A DNA stretch of 64,000 nt from Lancefieldella parvula_C (GCF_000758945.1 NZ_JRND01000019.1:1-64000), one strand, 5' to 3'; positions 15,690 to 25,734 are shown, counted from the stretch's first letter. A program made the numbers and translations. The notes: generated from the letters alone by a model not told the origin.

Positions 15690-17453
15690 TTACTTCTGCC
15701 AACCAACAATGGTTGCAGGTACGCTCTGGAAGAGTGATGGACCAAAGTTGGCAAGACCCTTCTTAACAACGTAGCAGTCTGGACCAGTGTAGACAGGAAG
15801 ATAAGCGTAAGTCTGCATCATCTTCTTCTCTGCCTGGTTCATGAGCTTCATGCGCTCATCAAAGTCCTTGGTAGAGACAACCTTTGCAAACATCTCATCG
15901 GTCTCTGCAGAGCCCTGCTGACCAAAGTTGGATCCAGACTCAGAACCATAGAGCTGGTTGCCGTTGTTGTAAGAAGTCGAGGAACCAACCCAACCAAAGA
16001 GGCAAACGTCCCAAGAACCAGAGGTAAGAACATCCGAGAACTCAGAAGATGGGTGTGAATCAAGGGTAAGGTTAATACCTGCATCCTTACACATCTTCTG
16101 GATTGCAGCAGCACGGTTCTTAACAGTAGTACCGTCACCGAACAGAGTGTAGGCGAAGGTTACCTGCTGGCCGTCCTTCTCATAGTAATCGCCGTTGAGC
16201 TTGTAGCCTGCATCCTCAAGAGTCTTCTTTGCAGCAGCCTTGCGCTCATCAGCAGACTTGAGGTTTTTGATATCATCTGGAAGGTTGTTGTCATAACCAG
16301 CTGCCCAGTAAGGCCAAAGCATGGAGCCTGGAGCATCCTCTTTCCAGTTAACGCCCTGGAAGACGATGGAAACGATAGTTGCAGGATCAACAACCTGGCA
16401 GAATGCCTTACGAACTGCAGCATCCTGAAGAACGCCACGAGTAGAGTTGATCTCGATAACAGCAATAGACAAACCAAGACCACGACGGATTTGAGCCTTA
16501 TCACCAAGACCGGTGAAGTTAGAAAGAAGCTCAGCGGAACCATTGACGGAGCTTCCAGTAGTGTCAACCTCTTCGTTCTTGAATGCGTTAATGGAAGCCT
16601 GGGTATCCATCTGCTTGTAAACAAGGGTATCAAGCTTAGGAGCGTCACCCCACCACTTTGGATTTGGCTTGAAGGTTACAGCAGAGTCATCGAAAGAATC
16701 AACAATATAAGGACCAGAACCAAGCTCGTTGTGTGGCTCATTGTTGTAGCCATTGTTGAAGAAGTCTGGATCCTGAAGCTTTGGGTGCAGAGCATAGCTC
16801 AAGATGCTCTCGATTGGATAGACTGGCTCCTTCATGGTAACAACAGCGGTCTTAGCAGTATCACCCTGCTCAACAGACTCATACTTGTCATAACCATCAG
16901 TTGAGGAAACCGCAAACTTTTTATTCTGACCACACATAGTGATGAATGCGGTCTGAATTGCGGTCCAGTCAATAGCGGTACCATCGTTGAAGGTAGCCTG
17001 ATCAGTGAAGGTAAGGGTAGCAACCTGCTTGCCGTCCTTCTCCTCTACCTTGAAGTCCTTGATGTAATCCTTGTTTGGCTCATACTTATCGCCATCAGCG
17101 TTAGTAAGGAACAGGTCACGAGGGTTGATAAGACCGTGAAGGATGTTCATGTAAGCGGTATTACCAGCAAGTTGGTAGTAATTCCACTGTGGACCAATCT
17201 CAGTGATTGGCTGAGTCAGAGTACCGCCATCCTTAACCTCATCACGAGTCTTAGGATTGTTGTACGTCTTGCCCTTCTCTGGAAGTGGAAGCTGATCCAG
17301 AGGAGTGTTTGCAGGAGAGCCGTCCTGTGGCTCAGTACCAGTTGTGGTAGAGCCGCCCTGATTATTTGATGGAGCACAACCGGCAAGGCCAAGGCCTGCG
17401 GCGGTGATACCAGTCAGAGCAAAGAACGAACGACGGGAAAAACTGTCAGCCAT
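15690..17453 (-). CDS. Oligopeptide ABC transporter substrate-binding lipoprotein (family 5)
   Basis: A 587-residue extracellular solute-binding protein of the OppA/DppA family. The signal peptide has a twin-arginine-like SRRSFF followed by a hydrophobic stretch and lipobox LAGC, so it is probably a Tat-exported lipoprotein. The mature part shows family 5 features such as the LTFTDQATFNDGTAIDW region. It is the last gene of the operon, behind a hairpin at 17571-17605; placing the binding protein after a terminator suggests separate or differential expression. The ATG at 17453 is preferred since GGTGAT precedes it; another ATG is 12 nt upstream. Confidence 0.9.
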   Translation of the reverse strand: MADSFSRRSFFALTGITAAGLGLAGCAPSNNQGGSTTTGTEPQDGSPANTPLDQLPLPEKGKTYNNPKTRDEVKDGGTLTQPITEIGPQWNYYQLAGNTAYMNILHGLINPRDLFLTNADGDKYEPNKDYIKDFKVEEKDGKQVATLTFTDQATFNDGTAIDWTAIQTAFITMCGQNKKFAVSSTDGYDKYESVEQGDTAKTAVVTMKEPVYPIESILSYALHPKLQDPDFFNNGYNNEPHNELGSGPYIVDSFDDSAVTFKPNPKWWGDAPKLDTLVYKQMDTQASINAFKNEEVDTTGSSVNGSAELLSNFTGLGDKAQIRRGLGLSIAVIEINSTRGVLQDAAVRKAFCQVVDPATIVSIVFQGVNWKEDAPGSMLWPYWAAGYDNNLPDDIKNLKSADERKAAAKKTLEDAGYKLNGDYYEKDGQQVTFAYTLFGDGTTVKNRAAAIQKMCKDAGINLTLDSHPSSEFSDVLTSGSWDVCLFGWVGSSTSYNNGNQLYGSESGSNFGQQGSAETDEMFAKVVSTKDFDERMKLMNQAEKKMMQTYAYLPVYTGPDCYVVKKGLANFGPSLFQSVPATIVGWQK

Positions 17454-17570
17454 ATGATCACCCATTTCGTTAAAGGCCTACAGATATTCACTTAACTATA
17501 CGAAATTGCCTGAAAATACTCCATAGCAGAAACATTCCCGTAACAACCTAGTTCACTATTTGTAACAAAG

Positions 17571-17605
17571 AAAACCCGCACCTGGTTTTAAGTGCGGGTT
17601 TTCAA
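17571..17605 (-). terminator. Terminator/attenuator after the fused ATPase gene
   Basis: AAAACCCGCAC and GTGCGGGTTTT form an 11-bp stem with a 10-nt loop between the ATPase and the binding-protein gene. On the minus strand it ends in TTTTC. It likely sets the ratio of the two products. Confidence 0.75.
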
Positions 17606-17624
17606 AAAAATTATTGAATCTTTG

Positions 17625-19658
17625 TTACTCGTTAGAGATGTGGGTTGCAGGAACCAGCTTACCATCCTGGTAGATCATACGCTCACGGGTACGCTCAATC
17701 TTTGGATCAGGAATTGGAATAGCCGAGAGGAGCGCCTTGGTATAAGGGTCTTGTGGATTAGTAAAGACGTCTTCAGTCTCACCGTACTCAACAATCTTGC
17801 CAAGGTGCATAACAGCAACCGTGTCAGAAATATGACGAATAACAGCAAGATCGTGAGCAACAAAGAGATAAGAAATCTTCAACTGAACCTGAAGATCCTC
17901 AAGGAGGTTAATAATACCTGCCTGAATGGAAACGTCCAGAGATGCAATTGGCTCGTCCAAGAGAAGAATCTTTGGACTTGTTGCAAGAGCACGAGCAATA
18001 GCAATACGCTGACGCTGACCACCAGAGAACTGGGATGGGAAGCGGTCAACATAGTCTGGGTTGATACCAACCAGACGCATAAGCTCGCCAATACGAGTAT
18101 TAATATCCTCTTTGTTCCAACCCTGTGCCTGAAGTGGCTCAGCCAAAACGTCATAGACAGGCATACGTGGGTCCAGAGAACTCATTGGATCCTGGAAGAT
18201 AACCTGAAGATCTTTACGCAGCTCTCTACGCTGTGCAGCGTTCTTAAGCTCAGCAACATCTTTGCCAAGGACCGTAATACGACCATCCTCAGGCTTCAGC
18301 AAATCCATAATCTGCATCAGAGTTGTTGATTTACCAGAACCAGACTCGCCAACAAGCGCAAGAGTTTCTCCCTCATGGATCTCAAAGCTTGCACGGTCAA
18401 CAGCAGTCATAGTGCCCTTGCTGCGCCTAATAAAGCCCTTACCCTGAACAGGGAAAGTCTTGGTAAGATTCTCAACCTTGAGTACAACAGGACGCTCGTT
18501 ACGAGGTACATCAACCCACTTTGGAAGGATTGGCTCAAAGTCTGGATACACCTCAGCGTAAGTGAGCTTCTTCTCGCAAATCTCCTGAAGGTGGTGGCAA
18601 GATGCCAAGTGACCCTCGGCAGCATTTGCAGGAAGCAGCACTGGCTCTTTCTTGGAGCATTCCTCGGTAGCCATAGGACAACGTGGGTTAAAAGGACAAC
18701 CAGTTGGAATAGCAGCAAGTGATGGTGGATTGCCCTTAATAGGAACAAGCCTATGCTCTGCCTGAAGGTGAGGTTTTGGAACAGCACCCAGAAGGCCCAT
18801 GGTATAAGGGTGACGAGGTTCAGCAAAAAGCGTATCAACACTTGCGCGCTCTACGCCACGGCCTGCATACATAACCATAATGTCATCAGCGGTACCTGCA
18901 ACAACACCAAGGTCGTGAGTAATCAGAACAACTGCTGCGCCAGTCTCTTTCTGTGCAACCTTCAAGACGTCAAGAATCTGAGCCTGAATAGTTACGTCAA
19001 GAGCGGTGGTTGGCTCGTCTGCGATGATGATGTCAGGGTTGTTTGCAATAGCAATTGCAATAACAACACGCTGACGCATACCACCAGAGAACTCATGTGG
19101 GAAAGAATCAAGACGATTCTCTGGATCAGTAATACCAACGATAGAGAGAAGCTCAATACAACGCTTACGAACGTCTGCCTTGCTCATGTGAGGATTATGG
19201 GTAAGCAGAGCCTCTGCAAGCTGATCTCCAATAGAGAACATTGGAGTCAAAGCAGACAGTGGATCCTGGAAAATCATAGAAATCTTAGTGCCACGAAGCT
19301 CTGACATCTCTTCGTCGGTCTTACCAATGAGCTCCTCATTACCAAGCTTAATAGAGCCGGTGACGTGAGCATTGTCATCAAGAAGGCCAATAAGAGACAG
19401 AGCGGTTACTGACTTACCAGAACCAGACTCGCCTACGATACCAAGGGTACGGCCACCCCAGAGGTCAAAGTTAACACCGCGAACTGCATCTACACGACCA
19501 GCCTCAGTATTAAAGGAAACCTTAAGATCACGAACAGAAAGAACTGGATCTCCTGTTGGAGCACCCTTTGGACCGTTTGATTCAAGCAGCTCGTAGCGAA
19601 GGACATCGTCCATCTCTACACTTCCCTGCTTTGTTGAAGTAGTAGTAGTGTCAGACAT
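17625..19658 (-). CDS. Fused double ATPase of a peptide ABC transporter (OppD-OppF in one chain)
   Basis: A 677-residue protein with two ABC ATPase halves. The first has Walker A GESGSGKS (77-84), LSxGMRQR-type signature FSGGMRQR and the OppD tail CPFNPRCPMATEEC, which may hold an iron-sulfur cluster. The second has Walker A GESGSGKS again (about 430), FSGGQRQR and a shorter OppF-like tail. Such fusions are common in actinobacterial peptide importers. It is translationally coupled to the upstream permease through TAATG (1-nt overlap at 19658). Confidence 0.94.
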   Translation of the reverse strand: MSDTTTTSTKQGSVEMDDVLRYELLESNGPKGAPTGDPVLSVRDLKVSFNTEAGRVDAVRGVNFDLWGGRTLGIVGESGSGKSVTALSLIGLLDDNAHVTGSIKLGNEELIGKTDEEMSELRGTKISMIFQDPLSALTPMFSIGDQLAEALLTHNPHMSKADVRKRCIELLSIVGITDPENRLDSFPHEFSGGMRQRVVIAIAIANNPDIIIADEPTTALDVTIQAQILDVLKVAQKETGAAVVLITHDLGVVAGTADDIMVMYAGRGVERASVDTLFAEPRHPYTMGLLGAVPKPHLQAEHRLVPIKGNPPSLAAIPTGCPFNPRCPMATEECSKKEPVLLPANAAEGHLASCHHLQEICEKKLTYAEVYPDFEPILPKWVDVPRNERPVVLKVENLTKTFPVQGKGFIRRSKGTMTAVDRASFEIHEGETLALVGESGSGKSTTLMQIMDLLKPEDGRITVLGKDVAELKNAAQRRELRKDLQVIFQDPMSSLDPRMPVYDVLAEPLQAQGWNKEDINTRIGELMRLVGINPDYVDRFPSQFSGGQRQRIAIARALATSPKILLLDEPIASLDVSIQAGIINLLEDLQVQLKISYLFVAHDLAVIRHISDTVAVMHLGKIVEYGETEDVFTNPQDPYTKALLSAIPIPDPKIERTRERMIYQDGKLVPATHISNE

Positions 19659-20725
19659 TATGCACGCTCCGTAGTTTCTTCAGAAACGATGCTTCCCTCA
19701 AGATCACCGAGCTGAGCGTCATCCTTGGAAGAATCCTCTTCCTGATCTTTAACGCTACCAGCAGCGCGTGAATAAGGGTCAAAGGCATCGCGAAGGCCGT
19801 CGCCGATGAGCTGCAGGCCAACACAAACAACAATCAGAAATGCCGATGGAATCAGAATCATCCATGGAGTAGTAAGCATTGCAGAAGAGCCAGCACTCAG
19901 AAGATAACCAAGAGAGGTATCTGGTGCCTTGATACCAAGACCCAAGAAGCTGAATGCAGTCTCAGAGTTAATGCCACCAATAACAGCCAAGACCAAATCA
20001 ATAATAAGAATTGAGCCAAGGTTTGGAATAAGGTGACGAACAATGATGGTAAATGGTGGAACGCCCATATACTTAGCGGCCTTGACGTAATCTCTCTCAC
20101 GCAAAGACAGAGCCATGGTACGGATAGTACGTGCGCGACCAATCCAACCAAAAGCAGTTAGACCAAAGATCAGCATAAGCCAACCAGACTCACCGCCTGC
20201 TGCACGAACAATCATAGCAACCAGCAAGAAGCTAGGGATGACCATGAGCATATCAAGAAGCCACATACCAATCTTCTCTGGAATGCCGCGGACATAAGCA
20301 ATGGCAGTACCAATAATTGCAGAAATGATAGTGGTCAAGATTGCATAGCTGATACCAATGGTCAAAGAACGGCCAAGACCGTGGACAACACAGGCATACA
20401 AATCAATACCAGCACCATCAGTACCAAACCAATGCTTTGCATTAGGAGCCATGTTAATTGCAGTAAAGTCAGCATCTGTGTAATTAAATGGAGTGGCATA
20501 TGGTCCAAAAACTGCAATGAGAACCATAATTCCAAGAATAATCAAACCGATTACTGCAGAACGCTGGCGGAAGAAACGCCTTGCAATCAAGCCAGCATAG
20601 CTAATTCTTTTAACTTCTTTGTTGTCAGACTTAGCATCTGCCTGAAGCTCACGCTCGGCGTTAGTAAGACCCGCATCAATGGAGACGTTTTTCTCGTCTT
20701 TATTCTGAAGCTCTTCTTTAGACAT
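19658..20725 (-). CDS. Peptide ABC transporter permease, DppC/OppC type
   Basis: A 355-residue permease. A hydrophilic, lysine/glutamate-rich N terminus of about 45 residues precedes an OppC-type N-terminal helix (SAVIGLIILGIMVLIAVF), the HWFGTDGAG motif typical of DppC/OppC, and a BPD_transp_1 core with the EAA loop at DYVKAAKYMGVPP. The acidic C-terminal tail of about 40 residues is unusual in length. It sits between the other permease and the fused ATPase. Confidence 0.93.
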   Translation of the reverse strand: MSKEELQNKDEKNVSIDAGLTNAERELQADAKSDNKEVKRISYAGLIARRFFRQRSAVIGLIILGIMVLIAVFGPYATPFNYTDADFTAINMAPNAKHWFGTDGAGIDLYACVVHGLGRSLTIGISYAILTTIISAIIGTAIAYVRGIPEKIGMWLLDMLMVIPSFLLVAMIVRAAGGESGWLMLIFGLTAFGWIGRARTIRTMALSLRERDYVKAAKYMGVPPFTIIVRHLIPNLGSILIIDLVLAVIGGINSETAFSFLGLGIKAPDTSLGYLLSAGSSAMLTTPWMILIPSAFLIVVCVGLQLIGDGLRDAFDPYSRAAGSVKDQEEDSSKDDAQLGDLEGSIVSEETTERA

Positions 20726-20735
20726 GTCCGCCTCC

Positions 20736-21728
20736 TTAGCTCATCTTAATTCGTGGATCAAGAGCAGCAGCAAAGAGGTCAGCCAGAAGAGCGCCAACAA
20801 GAGTCATTGCGCCAGAGAATGCTGCAACTGCAACTGCACCGTGAATATTGTTGTTGTTAATACAGTTAATGAAGTACTCACCAAGACCGTGAATTGCAAA
20901 GACCTTCTCGGTCATAACAGCACCGGTAAAGATACCTGCAAGTGAGAAAGCAACTGAAACAGCAGTTGGAATCAAAGAAACACGAAGAGCGTGCTTACGA
21001 ATTGCCTTCTTACGAGTGAGGCCCTTAGCGCGAGCAGTACGAACGTAGTCTGCGTGCATCTCGTCAAGCAGGTATGTACGCTGAGAGAGGTGGTAACCAA
21101 CGGAGCTTACGATAGTAAGAACAATGGTTGGAAGAATAATGTGCTGGAGGAAGTCAATGAGCCAAGTGAAGAAGTTTCCGGTATCTCCACTAGAAAGATC
21201 GGTTACGTAGAAAATACGAGTACCGGCACGTGCGTTAATCTCAATTGCCGCAAAAACAATCAAGATTGCCATAACAACAGTTGGAATAACCAGAAGAATC
21301 GAAGCAACACCACTTAAGAAACGGTCCTGCCACTGATACTGACGCTGAGCGGTATAAACACCCAAGCTGACGCCAATAACGACAGACAAAATAGTTGCTG
21401 GAGTCATGAGCAGAATAGAAGCCATGAACTTTGAGCTCATCTCTCGGTTAACGTTATCGCCAGTTGGGGTCATACCAAAGTCAAACTTGGTAAGCAGATT
21501 GGTAATCCAGACCTGATAACGCTCAATAACTGGAGTCTTATCATTTAGATTAGTCCTATACAGGTTTTCCTCAATAGACTCCTGTGGAGGACGTGGAGTA
21601 CGCTGCTCAAAGTTGGAGCGTGGGTTCATAAATGATGATGCGAGGAAGAATGTGAGCGAAGTTGCAACAAAAATCATCACAATGTAGCTCAAAATCCTCT
21701 TTGTAACGTACCAAACAAACCGTGCCAT
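20736..21728 (-). CDS. Peptide ABC transporter permease, DppB/OppB type
   Basis: A 330-residue permease, first gene of the operon. It has the OppB-type N-terminal helix, a large extracytoplasmic loop and the EAA loop at DYVRTARAKGLTRKKAI. The PxNPRSNFEQR segment after helix 1 replaces the common PGDP motif. The C terminus ends in the typical LDPRIKMS. AGGAG precedes the ATG. Confidence 0.93.
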   Translation of the reverse strand: MARFVWYVTKRILSYIVMIFVATSLTFFLASSFMNPRSNFEQRTPRPPQESIEENLYRTNLNDKTPVIERYQVWITNLLTKFDFGMTPTGDNVNREMSSKFMASILLMTPATILSVVIGVSLGVYTAQRQYQWQDRFLSGVASILLVIPTVVMAILIVFAAIEINARAGTRIFYVTDLSSGDTGNFFTWLIDFLQHIILPTIVLTIVSSVGYHLSQRTYLLDEMHADYVRTARAKGLTRKKAIRKHALRVSLIPTAVSVAFSLAGIFTGAVMTEKVFAIHGLGEYFINCINNNNIHGAVAVAAFSGAMTLVGALLADLFAAALDPRIKMS

Positions 21729-21836
21729 TGACTCTCCTCACCGCCTTGCGCTTATCCACCTGATAAGCGAGGTTTTCTCGGTATGGCAACCTAGCATTCC
21801 TACAACAAACTTGCCGTGAATACACAGCAAAGTGTA

Positions 21837-21866
21837 ATTTTACCATGGATAAGCTGCTTAACCCAA
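21837..21866 (-). promoter_or_regulatory. Candidate promoter of the peptide ABC operon
   Basis: TTGGGT (21861-21866), 18 bp, TAAAAT (21837-21842) on the minus strand would give a leader of about 100 nt before the first permease gene. Confidence 0.35.
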
Positions 21867-22092
21867 AAATATCTCTTAGATAAGCAAGATTATGCATACC
21901 AATCCCAGTAAAACGTATCCCATATAATGACTGTTTGACACCAGCGTACAGGTCACAATCAAATTTGTTTACATATGAGAAACGTTATTGAAAATTCTGT
22001 TAAGAAGTAAAAGAAAACTGCTATCTGTTGCGTCAGATCTTTTTGCCGGCGTTTCCTTCAGCAAATTTACCTACACTCCGCAGGCTACAAAT

Positions 22093-22124
22093 AAAAAATG
22101 CCGAGAAACCCGGGTTTCTCGGCA
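22093..22124 (-). terminator. secG terminator: perfect palindrome of the TGNCGAGAA repeat
   Basis: A 26-bp perfect palindrome (22099-22124) made of TGCCGAGAAACCC and its inverse, followed on the minus strand by six T residues. It lies 27 nt after the secG stop codon. Confidence 0.85.
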
Positions 22125-22150
22125 GATGATTCAAAGGTAAAAGGAGCTGT

Positions 22151-22402
22151 TTAGCCAATAGCGCCAACAGGGAATGTGAGAGCCATCACAATCGCGCAAA
22201 CCAGGAAGATGGTTGTAGTGATGATGGTAAGGCGATCAAGGTTCTTCTCCATAATGCCTGAACCAGCGCTTGCGTTATACATAGAAGAAGCAATCATGTC
22301 AGAAACGCCAGTGCCCTTTCCGGAGTGTGCCAGAACAAGCAGCACCGTCAAAATGCCAGAAAGTACAAACAGCACCAAAAGAATTGTATTCAGAACGCCC
22401 AC
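22151..22402 (-). CDS. secG: Preprotein translocase subunit SecG
   Basis: An 83-residue protein with two hydrophobic helices and the SecG-type middle segment LAHSGKGTGVSDMI. It assists the SecYE channel. It is the last gene of the gap-pgk-tpiA-secG row, as in most actinobacteria and clostridia. Confidence 0.92.
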   Translation of the reverse strand: MGVLNTILLVLFVLSGILTVLLVLAHSGKGTGVSDMIASSMYNASAGSGIMEKNLDRLTIITTTIFLVCAIVMALTFPVGAIG

Positions 22403-22470
22403 GAGGTTCCCCCTCTTGCTGGCGAGAAGATCCAGCCCTAGTTATTTTTTACGTACGACAGAAAAGAATA

Positions 22471-22504
22471 GCACACGCCACTCCCCTTTGGGAATGACGT
22501 GTGC
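22471..22504 (-). terminator. Hairpin between tpiA and secG
   Basis: GCACACG and CGTGTGC flank a 20-nt loop with internal pairing; TATTCTTTTC follows on the minus strand. It could attenuate read-through into secG or be a processing site. Confidence 0.4.
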
Positions 22505-22577
22505 CAAGTTGTAAAACAAACAAGAACTTAACAGATGAGCCAAGCGCCTAACCGTTGGTAAGGAGCTTTGCCACAGT

Positions 22578-23345
22578 TTAGTTCATTGCGCTCTTTACCA
22601 TTGCAACGAAGGAGTCAGCCTTAAGAGATGCGCCACCAACAAGTGCGCCGTCAACGTCCTCTTTCTCGAGGAAGCCGCCAACGTTCTCTGGCTTTGCAGA
22701 GCCACCGTAAAGAATACGGATGCCATCTGCAATTTCTGCGCCAAAGATCTCTACCAGGGTCTTGCGGATTGCGCCGCAGACTTCCTGTGCGTCATCAGCA
22801 GTTGCAGTCATGCCAGTACCGATTGCCCAGATTGGCTCGTAAGCAATAACGTACTTGGAAGGATCGGTAATCTCTAGATCCTTAGTATCTGCCTTAATCT
22901 GATCAACAACAAACTGAACGTGAGTACCAGCGTTACGAACCTCAAGAGACTCACCGCAGCAAGAAATAGGAACGATGTCATGAGCCATCAGTGCCTTTGC
23001 CTTGCGGTTAATGTCCTCGTCGGTCTCACCAAAGTAGCCACGACGCTCAGAGTGACCAATGATGCAGTACGTTGCACCAACAGAAGTCAGCATTGCTGGA
23101 GAGGTCTCACCAGTAAATGCGCCAGACTCCTCCCAGTACACATTCTGTGCAGAAAGAGCAACGGAAGAGTTGGCCTGGGAAAGAACCTCAGAGACACCCT
23201 TAAGGTCTACAAGAGGTGGAGCAATAACAACATCAACGTTTCCGGTACCAGAAGCAAGCTGATCGACAATTCCCTGAGCAAGCTCAACGCCCTCAGCGAA
23301 AGTCTCATTCATCTTCCAGTTACCTGCAATCATACGATTACGCAT
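22578..23345 (-). CDS. tpiA: Triosephosphate isomerase
   Basis: A 255-residue TIM barrel interconverting dihydroxyacetone phosphate and glyceraldehyde 3-phosphate. Catalytic residues K11 (GNWKMN), H98 (IIGHSERR) and E170 (AYEPIWAIGTG) are present, as is the phosphate loop LYGGSAKPEN. The ATG at 23345 overlaps the pgk stop codon by 8 nt, so the two are coupled; it also gives the normal family N terminus. Confidence 0.97.
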   Translation of the reverse strand: MRNRMIAGNWKMNETFAEGVELAQGIVDQLASGTGNVDVVIAPPLVDLKGVSEVLSQANSSVALSAQNVYWEESGAFTGETSPAMLTSVGATYCIIGHSERRGYFGETDEDINRKAKALMAHDIVPISCCGESLEVRNAGTHVQFVVDQIKADTKDLEITDPSKYVIAYEPIWAIGTGMTATADDAQEVCGAIRKTLVEIFGAEIADGIRILYGGSAKPENVGGFLEKEDVDGALVGGASLKADSFVAMVKSAMN

Positions 23346-24528
23346 CGAGAAGCGCCTCCACTCCTGGAAGTGCCTTACCCTCAACGAGCTCCATGGAAGC
23401 GCCGCCGCCAGTGGAAATCCAGCTCATCTTGTCAGCAAGGTGGAACTTGTTAACTGCTGCAACGGAATCGCCGCCGCCGATGATGGAGGTGCAATCAGCA
23501 TCTGCAACAGCGCGAGCAATAGCCTCGGTGCCCTTTGCAAACTGGTCAAACTCAAAGACGCCCATAGGACCATTCCAGAAGACGGTCTTTGCGCCCTTGA
23601 TTGCCTCGGAGTAAAGCTCAACAGTCTTAGGACCAATGTCCATACCCATACGGTCTGCAGGAATCTGGTCAGAAGGAACTACCTCACCAACAGCGTCCTC
23701 ACCAAAGTGATCGGTAACAACGTTGTCAACAGGAAGCAGAATCTTAACACCCTTCTCCTCTGCCTTCTTGAGCATCTCACCTGCGCGCTCAATCCAGTCT
23801 GGCTCCTGAAGAGAAGTGCCAACGGTATAACCCTTTGCCAGGAAGAAGGTGTAAGCCATACCGCCACCGATGATAAGGGTATCAGCGGAGTCGATAAGGT
23901 GATCAAGAACACCAATCTTAGAAGAAACCTTGGAGCCACCAACAATAGCTACAAGTGGGCGCTCTGGGTTAGAGAAGATAGAGGTAAGAGTGTCAACCTC
24001 TTTCTCAAGCAGGAAGCCAGCATATGCAGGAAGGTAAGCTGCTGGTCCCACAACAGAGCCCTGTGCACGGTGAGCGGTACCAAAGGCATCAAGAACAAAG
24101 ATGTCACCATAAGATGCAAGAGTCTTTGCAATCTCTGGATCATTCTTCTTCTCACGCTTGTCAAAACGGACGTTCTCAAGAACAAGAACCTCGCCGTCCT
24201 TGAGTGCATCTACAGCCTCACGGGCCTTCTCGCCATAGGTGTCCTCAACAAACTTAACCTCGTGGCCAAGAAGCTCAGCAAGCTTCTCTGCAGCTGGGCG
24301 CAGGGAAAGCTCTGGCTGGAAGCCGGTGCCATCTGGACGGCCAAGGTGGCTCATCAGGATGACCTTTGCGTTGTGGTCGAGAAGATACTGGATGGTTGGA
24401 AGTGCAGCGCGAACGCGGGTGTCGTCAGTAACAACGCCGTCCTTTAGAGGCACGTTGAAGTCAACGCGCATAAGAACGCGCTTACCATCAACATCTGCAT
24501 CGCGGACAGTCTTCTTTGTAAAAGCCAT
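23338..24528 (-). CDS. pgk: Phosphoglycerate kinase
   Basis: A 396-residue enzyme of normal length transferring phosphate from 1,3-bisphosphoglycerate to ADP. Seen are RVDFNVPLKDG near residue 22, SHLGRPDG, IVGGSKVSSK and the nucleotide-loop GGGDSVAAV near the C terminus. It is the middle gene of the gap-pgk-tpiA set. Confidence 0.98.
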   Translation of the reverse strand: MAFTKKTVRDADVDGKRVLMRVDFNVPLKDGVVTDDTRVRAALPTIQYLLDHNAKVILMSHLGRPDGTGFQPELSLRPAAEKLAELLGHEVKFVEDTYGEKAREAVDALKDGEVLVLENVRFDKREKKNDPEIAKTLASYGDIFVLDAFGTAHRAQGSVVGPAAYLPAYAGFLLEKEVDTLTSIFSNPERPLVAIVGGSKVSSKIGVLDHLIDSADTLIIGGGMAYTFFLAKGYTVGTSLQEPDWIERAGEMLKKAEEKGVKILLPVDNVVTDHFGEDAVGEVVPSDQIPADRMGMDIGPKTVELYSEAIKGAKTVFWNGPMGVFEFDQFAKGTEAIARAVADADCTSIIGGGDSVAAVNKFHLADKMSWISTGGGASMELVEGKALPGVEALLDA

Positions 24529-24550
24529 GTCACTCCTTTAAATACGTTTC

Positions 24551-24593
24551 CAACAAAAGAAGGCGCGATCGCGGCAGATGCTGCGACCGCGCC
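24551..24593 (-). terminator. Attenuator-like hairpin between gap and pgk
   Basis: An interrupted stem of about 14-15 bp (24562-24593, arms GGCGCG...GCAG and CTGC...CGCGCC) is followed on the minus strand by TTCTTTTGTTG. It probably lets gap be made in excess over pgk. Confidence 0.55.
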
Positions 24594-24616
24594 TAAGGCG
24601 TCTATGTAACTAGAAC

Positions 24617-25642
24617 TTAAGCAACGAACTTCTCGAAGTACTTGATGGTGCGGACCATCTGGGAAGTGTAGGAGTTCTCGTTGTCGTACCAAGAGGTGAC
24701 CTGAACAAGAGTGGTGCCATCGCCAAGGTCAGAGCACATGGTCTGAGTTGCGTCGAAGATGGAGCCGTGGGTCTCGCCGACGATGTCGCGGGAAACAATG
24801 TCATCCTCGTTGTAGCCAAAGGTCTCTGGGATGGTCTCTGCATAAGCCTTCATTGCAGCGTTGACCTCGTCAACGGTGACCTTCTTGTCAACAACAGCAT
24901 AGAGGTTGGTGAGGGAGCCAGTTGGCGTAGGAACGCGCTGAGCAGCACCAATAAGCTTGCCGTTGAGCTCAGGAAGAACAAGGCCGATAGCCTTAGCAGC
25001 ACCAGTGGAGTTAGGAACGATGTTCTCTGCACCAGCACGGGAACGACGGAAGTTACCCTTGCGCTGTGGGCCGTCGAGGATCATCTGGTCACCAGTGTAT
25101 GCGTGAATGGTGGTCATGATACCGGACTTGATAGTTGCGAAGTCGTTGAGGCCCTTTGCCATAGGAGCAAGGCAGTTGGTGGTGCAGGAAGCTGCGGAGA
25201 TGATGTTGTCATCTGCAGTGAGGGTCTCGTGGTTAACGTTGAAGACGATGGTTGGGAGGTCATTGCCTGCAGGAGCAGAAATGACAACCTTCTTAGCACC
25301 AGCGTTGATGTGAGCCTGTGCCTTGTCCTTAGAAGTGTAGAAACCGGTGCACTCAAGAACAACGTCAACGTTGAGATCGCCCCAAGGCAGGTTGTTAGCG
25401 TCTGCCTCCTTGTAAATAACAATCTCGTGACCGTCAACGATGATGGAGTGGTCAGTTGCCTCTACCTTGTGATCACGGGAATAGTTGCCCTGAGTAGAGT
25501 CATACTTCAGAAGATATGCAAGCATCTCTGGAGAAGTAAGGTCGTTGATTGCAACAATCTCGGAACCCTCGTGACCAAACATCTGCCTAAATGCAAGGCG
25601 ACCAATGCGGCCAAAACCGTTAATAGCAACCTTTACTGCCAT
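24617..25642 (-). CDS. gap: Glyceraldehyde-3-phosphate dehydrogenase, type I
   Basis: A 341-residue NAD-dependent GAPDH with the NAD site INGFGRIGR (7-15) and catalytic cysteine C153 in SAASCTTNC. The start at 25642 (MAVKVAINGF) is preceded by AGGAG at 8 nt; an upstream in-frame ATG gives an unnatural 17-residue extension. It lies directly after whiA. Confidence 0.98.
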   Translation of the reverse strand: MAVKVAINGFGRIGRLAFRQMFGHEGSEIVAINDLTSPEMLAYLLKYDSTQGNYSRDHKVEATDHSIIVDGHEIVIYKEADANNLPWGDLNVDVVLECTGFYTSKDKAQAHINAGAKKVVISAPAGNDLPTIVFNVNHETLTADDNIISAASCTTNCLAPMAKGLNDFATIKSGIMTTIHAYTGDQMILDGPQRKGNFRRSRAGAENIVPNSTGAAKAIGLVLPELNGKLIGAAQRVPTPTGSLTNLYAVVDKKVTVDEVNAAMKAYAETIPETFGYNEDDIVSRDIVGETHGSIFDATQTMCSDLGDGTTLVQVTSWYDNENSYTSQMVRTIKYFEKFVA

Positions 25643-25734
25643 ACGTAATGCTCCTTTCGGTGACCCAGAGCCATTCTCCGGATTCATTAACATTTAAACC
25701 GTACACCGAGTATTTTACCGCACTCGCCGATAAC

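Larger units (their letters stand above)
21729..22150. other. Non-coding stretch between the peptide ABC operon and secG
   Basis: About 420 bp with the operon leader and promoter at one end and the secG terminator at the other. I see no gene or known RNA in it. Confidence 0.6.

Noticed and set aside
23440..25648. Long antisense frames (335 and 293 codons) opposite pgk and gap
   Set aside because: Pgk and GAPDH are certain, and strongly biased codons leave stops rare on the opposite strand.
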